Below are positions 14,609 to 18,301 of a stretch of 18,301 nt of DNA, piece by piece (the stretch's first letter is position 1; every line of letters starts with the position of its first letter). The notes under the pieces were generated by a model. The model did not search any database, was not told the DNA's origin, and saw only the letters and a program-made list of their open reading frames with translations. The translations under genes and the position numbers were made by a program. The DNA is from Gemmatimonadaceae bacterium (GTDB lineage: Bacteria; Latescibacterota; UBA2968; UBA8231), in NCBI GenBank assembly GCA_002726335.1, contig PBSR01000237.1, forward strand, positions 1-18,301. The letters run 5' to 3'.

Positions 14609-14624
14609 TGGCACGAAAGTTGAT
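14609..14624 (+). promoter_or_regulatory. Sigma-54-like promoter for the transporter/porin operon
   Basis: TGGCACGAAAGTTGAT on the plus strand matches TGGCACG-N4-TTGCW except that the -12 GC is GA. It is back to back with the minus-strand element at 14584-14599. The transcript would start near 14635, 40 nt before the ATG at 14675. The -12 mismatch makes it weaker than the others. Confidence 0.4.
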
Positions 14625-14647
14625 CGGGAGTCTACTGATCGGAAGTC
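14621..14647 (+). repeat. Direct repeat in the transporter leader
   Basis: TGATCGGGAGTC (14621-14632) and TGATCGGAAGTC (14636-14647): 11 of 12 bases identical, 15 bp apart, between the predicted -12 region and the transporter start. The function is not evident. Confidence 0.35.
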
Positions 14648-14674
14648 GGGATTGGAATTGGGAGGAGGAGCAGA

Positions 14675-15755
14675 ATGCAGGATCGAGTCACCGACACCAC
14701 ACGACGCTGGACCGTCGTTGTTGGCGCCCTCGTCGTGCAGGTGATTCTGGGTACCGTATACGCCTTCAGTGTTTTCGTAAAGCCGTTGGAGCAAGCCTTC
14801 GACTGGGACCGCTCGACGACTCAGTGGGCTTTCTCCGTCGCCCTGGCGACGTTTGCCCTGGTTATGATCCCCGCCGGTCGGCTGCAGGATCGGTTGGGGC
14901 CGCGTCGAGTGGCAACGGCGGCGCCATGGGCGTATCCCAGATCCTGTTGGTCGGCCTCGGCATCAGTCTTGGCGGTGGCTTCGGTCTCGGCTGGCAGACG
15001 TTCTTCGTCCTCCACGGCGTCGTCTGCGTCGTCGGCGTCCTCCTCGGTGCCTCGCTTCTGCGCAACCCGCCGGAAGGGTGGAGTCCGCCCGGGTGGACCC
15101 CGCCGCAGGGCGCCGCCCAGTCCCGCGAACAGGCCTGGCGCGACATGCTTGATACACCATTGGCCTGCATGCCGTGGCTCACCTTCATCTTCGGCGCCAC
15201 GTCGGGGCTCATGGCGATCGGCCAATGGAAACCGATGATGGCTGCCCTGCTCGGCGACACGACCTTCGCTCCGGACTGGATGGGTGGCTTCGGACGCTTT
15301 GTCGAACCGGTCGTTATCTTGCCATCTTCAACGCCCTGGGACGTGTTGTCTGGGGTCGGATCAGCGACCTCATCGACCGGCCGCGGGCCATGATGATCAT
15401 GTACCTGGCCCAGGGCATGACCTTCATGGTGCTCATCAGCGTCGAGAGCACCCTCGCCGTGTTTCTCGCCTCGGCCTTCGTCGGCCTGAACTTCGGGGGG
15501 AATCTCGCCCTGTTCCCTTCGGCCACGGCGGACTACTTCGGCACAAAGAATCTCGGCATGAACTACGGCTGGATCTTCACCGCCTACGGTGTGGCCGGCA
15601 TTCTCGGTCCCGTCGTCGGCGGTGTCCTGTTCGACGTGACGAGCCAGTTCATCCTGGCCTTCATCTTCGCCGGCATCCTCTGCTTTATCGCCGCTGGCTG
15701 CGCCGTCGTCGTCTGGGGCATGGCCCGGGCCCGAACCCTGGCGGTCTCTCCGTGA
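14675..15755 (+). pseudogene. OFA-type MFS transporter (oxalate/formate antiporter-like), broken
   Basis: Sequence of an inner-membrane carrier of the OFA branch of the major facilitator superfamily, spread over three frames. Frame one, from ATG 14675 (ribosome site GGAGGAGGAG), gives VQVILGTVYAFSVFVKPL and ALVMIPAGRLQDRLGPRRVA. From about 14920 a second frame continues with LGWQTFFVLHGVVC, LLRNPPEGWSPPGW and FIFGATSGLMAIGQWKP. Near 15320 a third frame resumes with AIFNALGRVVWGRISDLI and ends at 15755. At the first break roughly 80 residues (helices 3-5 region) are also missing. At the second, one lost base in TTG-CC restores the reading, VVIL then AIFNAL. Two frameshifts plus an internal deletion mean no functional carrier as written, unless the assembly is wrong. 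The stop overlaps the porin GTG start. Confidence 0.8.
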
Positions 15756-16882
15756 CACGTCTCCTGTTCGTCTCCATCGTCCTGCTGATGACCTTGCGAC
15801 CCGTCCTTGCCGCGGCCGGGGACCCGACGCCGACGCAGGTTACCTGGTACGGGTACATGCGTCTCGACATGGCTCATGACACAGCGGTCTCGGCCCCGGG
15901 GAACTATGCGCTGTTCGTCAAACCCCATGCTCGTGGTGAGGCCGTCTCGACACTGAACATCACCGGTCGGCAGTCCCGTCTGGGGGCGCGGATTGCACGT
16001 GGCAGTATGACGAGCCGTCTGGAGGTCGACTTCTACGGCGCCAGTCCCGAGAACAAGAACACGGTGCAACTGCGCTACGCCGTAGCTCGTTTGCCGATAG
16101 GTGACTTCACTCTCGAGGCGGGGCAGACCTCCGACATCATCTCCCCCCTGGTGCCGCGGACCCTCAACTACAGCGTCGCCTGGGGTGCGGGCAACGTCGG
16201 CTACCGAAGACCCCAGGTGAAGCTCTTCCGACAGACACCGCGCACGTGGCTCGGACTGTCGCTGGCGCGCAACATCACGGGCGATCTGGATGGCGACACG
16301 ATCGTCGACGGCGCCGCGGCGGCACTGCCCGCCATCCAGGCACGCTGCGCCGTCTCACTGGTTCATGTGATGGGTCGGCAGATCACGCTGGGTCTCTCCG
16401 GCCACTACGGTCGCTGCAATTGCCCGGCACGGGACATCGACTACTCGAACTGGTCGGTCAACGCCGACGCCACCTTCGTGGTGACACCGGGTTGGAAAAT
16501 CCTGGCGGAAGCGTACCGGGGCGCCAATATGGGCGCCTATGCTGGTGCCATCTACAATGACGACACCGTCAACGGCGTACACAGCACCGGTGGATGGGCG
16601 AATCTTCAGGCCCGCATCGGTGACTCGGGATGGTCGGTGAGTACTGGAGGCGGCGTGGATGACGTCGATGACTCCGACCTGACAAAGGCCGAGCTGAACC
16701 GCGCCGACGTGCGCGTGCGCAACCAGGTGTGGTTCGCCGCGGCGTTCTACCAGCTTTCCCCGGAGGTCACACTCGGCGGCGAGCTCTCACGCTGGTCGAC
16801 TCTGTACGCCAACACGACGCCGGGGAATGACCCGGAGCCGACCAGTCTACGAATACAGTGGTCGATGCAGGCCGATTTCTGA
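15752..16882 (+). CDS. Outer-membrane porin-like beta-barrel protein
   Basis: 376 residues from GTG 15752, which overlaps the transporter stop (GTGA), so the two genes were cotranscribed and coupled. A signal peptide is clear: TRLLFVSIVLLMTLRPVLA with cleavage after ALA (about residue 20). The mature protein begins near TQVTWYGYMRLDMAHDTAV, a typical first strand of trimeric porin-like barrels. It continues with alternating amphipathic strands such as SRLEVDFYGA and VQLRYAVARLPIGDFTLEAG, also EVTLGGELSRWSTLY. It ends LRIQWSMQADF, with the terminal Phe recognised by the barrel assembly machinery. The mid-region pair CAVSLVHVMG / GRCNCPARD carries cysteines, which is unusual for porins. The most likely role is substrate entry across the outer membrane for the neighbouring C1 pathway; this is inferred from position. 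The specific porin family is not identified. Confidence 0.8.
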   Translation: MTRLLFVSIVLLMTLRPVLAAAGDPTPTQVTWYGYMRLDMAHDTAVSAPGNYALFVKPHARGEAVSTLNITGRQSRLGARIARGSMTSRLEVDFYGASPENKNTVQLRYAVARLPIGDFTLEAGQTSDIISPLVPRTLNYSVAWGAGNVGYRRPQVKLFRQTPRTWLGLSLARNITGDLDGDTIVDGAAAALPAIQARCAVSLVHVMGRQITLGLSGHYGRCNCPARDIDYSNWSVNADATFVVTPGWKILAEAYRGANMGAYAGAIYNDDTVNGVHSTGGWANLQARIGDSGWSVSTGGGVDDVDDSDLTKAELNRADVRVRNQVWFAAAFYQLSPEVTLGGELSRWSTLYANTTPGNDPEPTSLRIQWSMQADF

Positions 16883-16898
16883 ACCGTTGTGCCAGGAG

Positions 16899-18005
16899 TC
16901 AGTCAGGGGTGATGTGGGCTGGTCCCAGCCGAGGGATGAACAGCACTCCCCACAGCACGACGCCGGCCAGCCACAGCGCCCCCGCCGCCGCCAGGCACTC
17001 GAAGTAGAACTGCGGCGCCACGTTCGCCGCCAGCCGTACCGGCAGTGACAACAGGATCAGTCCCGCGGGGGCGGCAGCGATCAGACGGTTGTCGTCCCAC
17101 AGAGCCTCCGCATCGCAGTGGCCGGTCACGACCCGAGTGCCGATGACGATCGTCATCAGGCCAAAGCCGCTGATGAAGGTCAGATGCAGGGCAGCCAACG
17201 AGTACCCTGGCAACAGGACCGCCAGCCACAGACCGGCGCACAGACTCCACAACGACAGACGCAGCAGGTGTGGCTGGATCAAGGGGCGTATCGGTGACTG
17301 GTATACTCTGAGCACACCGAACAGGTAGCCGCTGACAATGGCGGCTCGCAGCACGCGACCCACCGTTCCGTGAACCCCGACTTCGAGGGGAAAACTGGCC
17401 AGCAGCAGCAGCCCGACTCCGGCCAGAACCAGCAGTCTCCGATGCGCCGCCGGTGTTGTCGTCTCGGGGTCGGTCCGATTCCCGTACAGCAGTCGCGGTC
17501 CCAGATGACTGCCGATGCCCAGCACGAAGGCCAGCAGCATTCCCTGCTCGACCAGATTCTCACCTAGGCGCGGATAGCCGGGTATAGGCCAGAGGATCAG
17601 CGCGGCGCCGCTGATGGCGCTGATGAAACCGATGGGCAGAAAAGCGAAAAAGGGCGGTGGATCGTCACCGCGACCGTGCAGGCGACGAAGACCGAAGATG
17701 GACATATGTACTGCGAGCGCGAGGAACAGTCCTTCACCAAGGCGCAGAGAGCCAGCGGCGAGGGCCACAACCCCGGCGGTGCAGAGAAGCCAGCCGATGA
17801 CCAGTTCCCAGAGACGTGTCGGGCGAGTCTCCAGGAAGCGCGGCAGCACCGTCATCAGAAAGCCGACGGCGAAGGCCATCTCGAAGCCCTGGATCTGCAG
17901 CAGGCCATGACCGATACCCGAGAACGAATCCGTCCACCCCATGCGGAAGGCTACCCACGGCCACACTCCGGGCAGGCAGGCAACGATACCGAGGGGGAAG
18001 AACAC
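16899..18005 (-). CDS. NnrS-like multi-helix membrane protein
   Basis: 368 residues as drawn, with about ten to twelve hydrophobic helices, resembling NnrS, a heme- and copper-containing inner-membrane protein linked to the nitric oxide response. Matching features are GFLMTVLPRFLETRPTRLWE near residue 48, and HLTFISGFGLMTIVIGTRV followed by TGH, equivalent to the AL-H-x-x-x-x-G ... M-x-x-R-x-x-x-GH pattern of the family. The GTG at 18005 is the only conventional start. However, the codons just before it read VILEEPFR, and EPFRVFFPLG is the expected family N-terminus, so the true protein starts further upstream. No ATG, GTG or TTG exists in frame between there and a stop at 18114-18116; only CTG codons are available. 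The gene is convergent with the porin gene (16-bp gap). Confidence 0.7.
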   Translation of the reverse strand: MFFPLGIVACLPGVWPWVAFRMGWTDSFSGIGHGLLQIQGFEMAFAVGFLMTVLPRFLETRPTRLWELVIGWLLCTAGVVALAAGSLRLGEGLFLALAVHMSIFGLRRLHGRGDDPPPFFAFLPIGFISAISGAALILWPIPGYPRLGENLVEQGMLLAFVLGIGSHLGPRLLYGNRTDPETTTPAAHRRLLVLAGVGLLLLASFPLEVGVHGTVGRVLRAAIVSGYLFGVLRVYQSPIRPLIQPHLLRLSLWSLCAGLWLAVLLPGYSLAALHLTFISGFGLMTIVIGTRVVTGHCDAEALWDDNRLIAAAPAGLILLSLPVRLAANVAPQFYFECLAAAGALWLAGVVLWGVLFIPRLGPAHITPD

Positions 18006-18025
18006 CCGGAAAGGTTCTTCGAGGA

Positions 18026-18054
18026 TGACCTGCAGCCCGGCGGGCTGCAGGTCA
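18026..18054. repeat. 29-bp perfect palindrome upstream of the NnrS-like gene
   Basis: The arm TGACCTGCAGCCCG pairs perfectly with CGGGCTGCAGGTCA around a single central base. It lies between the barrel-protein stop (18074) and the NnrS-like gene. It could terminate the upstream transcript, but no T-run follows on either strand. It overlaps the codons that should encode the NnrS-like N-terminus, so it may fold over the translation start or be a protein-binding site. Confidence 0.5.
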
Positions 18055-18073
18055 CACTCTGATGGTGGATGGC

Positions 18074-18301
18074 TCAGAAGCGAACGTCCGTCATCAGATA
18101 AAGAAACAGTGCGTCATCGGCGAGACGGCCGATGTCGGCGAAGCCGTCGGCAGCCAGTACATACGAAGCACCGCCGGTGAATCGCGCCACGCCGCGGTAG
18201 TCCCACCCGACGGTAAGGGCTCTCCGAGAAATAAGTACTAGACTTCATGATGTAGTTGGAGTCATGTTTGGAGCGTGGATATCGAAACGCTCCGAAGGAA
18301 A
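18074..18301 (-). pseudogene. 3' end of an outer-membrane beta-barrel protein gene, apparently frameshifted, cut by the window edge
   Basis: The last 51 or so codons read LTVGWDYRGVARFTGGASYV and end ALFLYLMTDVRF at a stop at 18074-18076. These are amphipathic strands with a C-terminal Phe, as in outer-membrane barrels. Upstream of about 18213 this frame soon meets a stop. Another frame carries FGAFRYPRSKHDSNYIMKS and TYFSESPYR, which would join naturally to ALTVGWDYRG. A frameshift near 18205-18215 is therefore likely. It is the same strand as the NnrS-like gene and directly upstream. The family is not identified, and most of the gene is outside the window. Confidence 0.45.

Noticed and set aside
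15284..15751. Upstream extension of the porin frame
   Set aside because: This part is out of frame with the recognisable transporter sequence; the signal peptide starts at the GTG at 15752.
1..18301. tRNA, rRNA, CRISPR arrays, insertion sequences, riboswitches, U-tract terminators
   Set aside because: No cloverleaf, repeat-spacer pattern, transposase, or hairpin followed by a T-run was seen on either strand. In particular no cobalamin riboswitch was recognised before the corrinoid operon.

Overview
The window is high-GC DNA from a Gram-negative bacterium. It has an outer-membrane porin, a second C-terminal outer-membrane-protein fragment ending in Phe, signal peptides, and GTG/TTG starts with AGGAGG-type ribosome sites. 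The gene mix (MaeB hybrid malic enzyme, NnrS-like protein, corrinoid/folate C1 enzymes, sigma-54-type promoters) fits an uncultured lineage of the FCB or Latescibacterota kind, but that placement is a guess from gene style and not a demonstrated assignment.

Layout. (1) 1-2050: small accessory genes. These are a DUF2231-like membrane protein (-), a short two-helix membrane protein that looks like a LuxR-type regulator without its DNA-binding domain (+), a 63-aa protein (+), a 33-aa single-helix membrane peptide (-) whose stop overlaps that of the 63-aa gene, and a secreted discoidin-like protein (-). (2) 2053-5927: an adenylate-kinase-like kinase (+), a MaeB-type malic enzyme whose C-terminus runs antisense into the kinase gene (-), and, divergently, an RpoD-like sigma factor (+). 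The divergent region carries TCTCAG/CTGAGA dyads. (3) 14199 down to 5937, all on the minus strand: a tight operon of corrinoid protein, DUF1638-like protein, a three-domain AcsE-like/MetF/MetV fusion, a UroD-family methyltransferase, formate-tetrahydrofolate ligase and a radical SAM protein. (4) 14300-16882: a promoter region with sigma-54 (-24/-12) elements, a remnant of a second UroD-family methyltransferase gene, a broken OFA-type MFS transporter gene and an intact porin. (5) 16899-18301: an NnrS-like membrane protein and the 3' end of a beta-barrel protein gene, both minus.

How it works together (inference). The operon can be read as a methyl-group oxidation module. A methyl donor is demethylated onto the corrinoid protein by a UroD-family methyltransferase. 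The fusion enzyme moves the methyl to tetrahydrofolate (AcsE-like domain) and oxidises it to methylene-tetrahydrofolate (MetF plus MetV). After a FolD step encoded elsewhere, Fhs releases formate with ATP formation. The divergent porin and OFA-type carrier would handle substrate or formate transport. No MttB-type methyltransferase, FolD or RamA-type corrinoid activator is in the window.

Caution. Several genes are truncated or frameshifted: the LuxR-like gene, the maeB 3' end, the UroD remnant, the MFS gene and the right-edge barrel gene. Either this locus is eroding or the assembly contains local errors; the sequence alone cannot decide.
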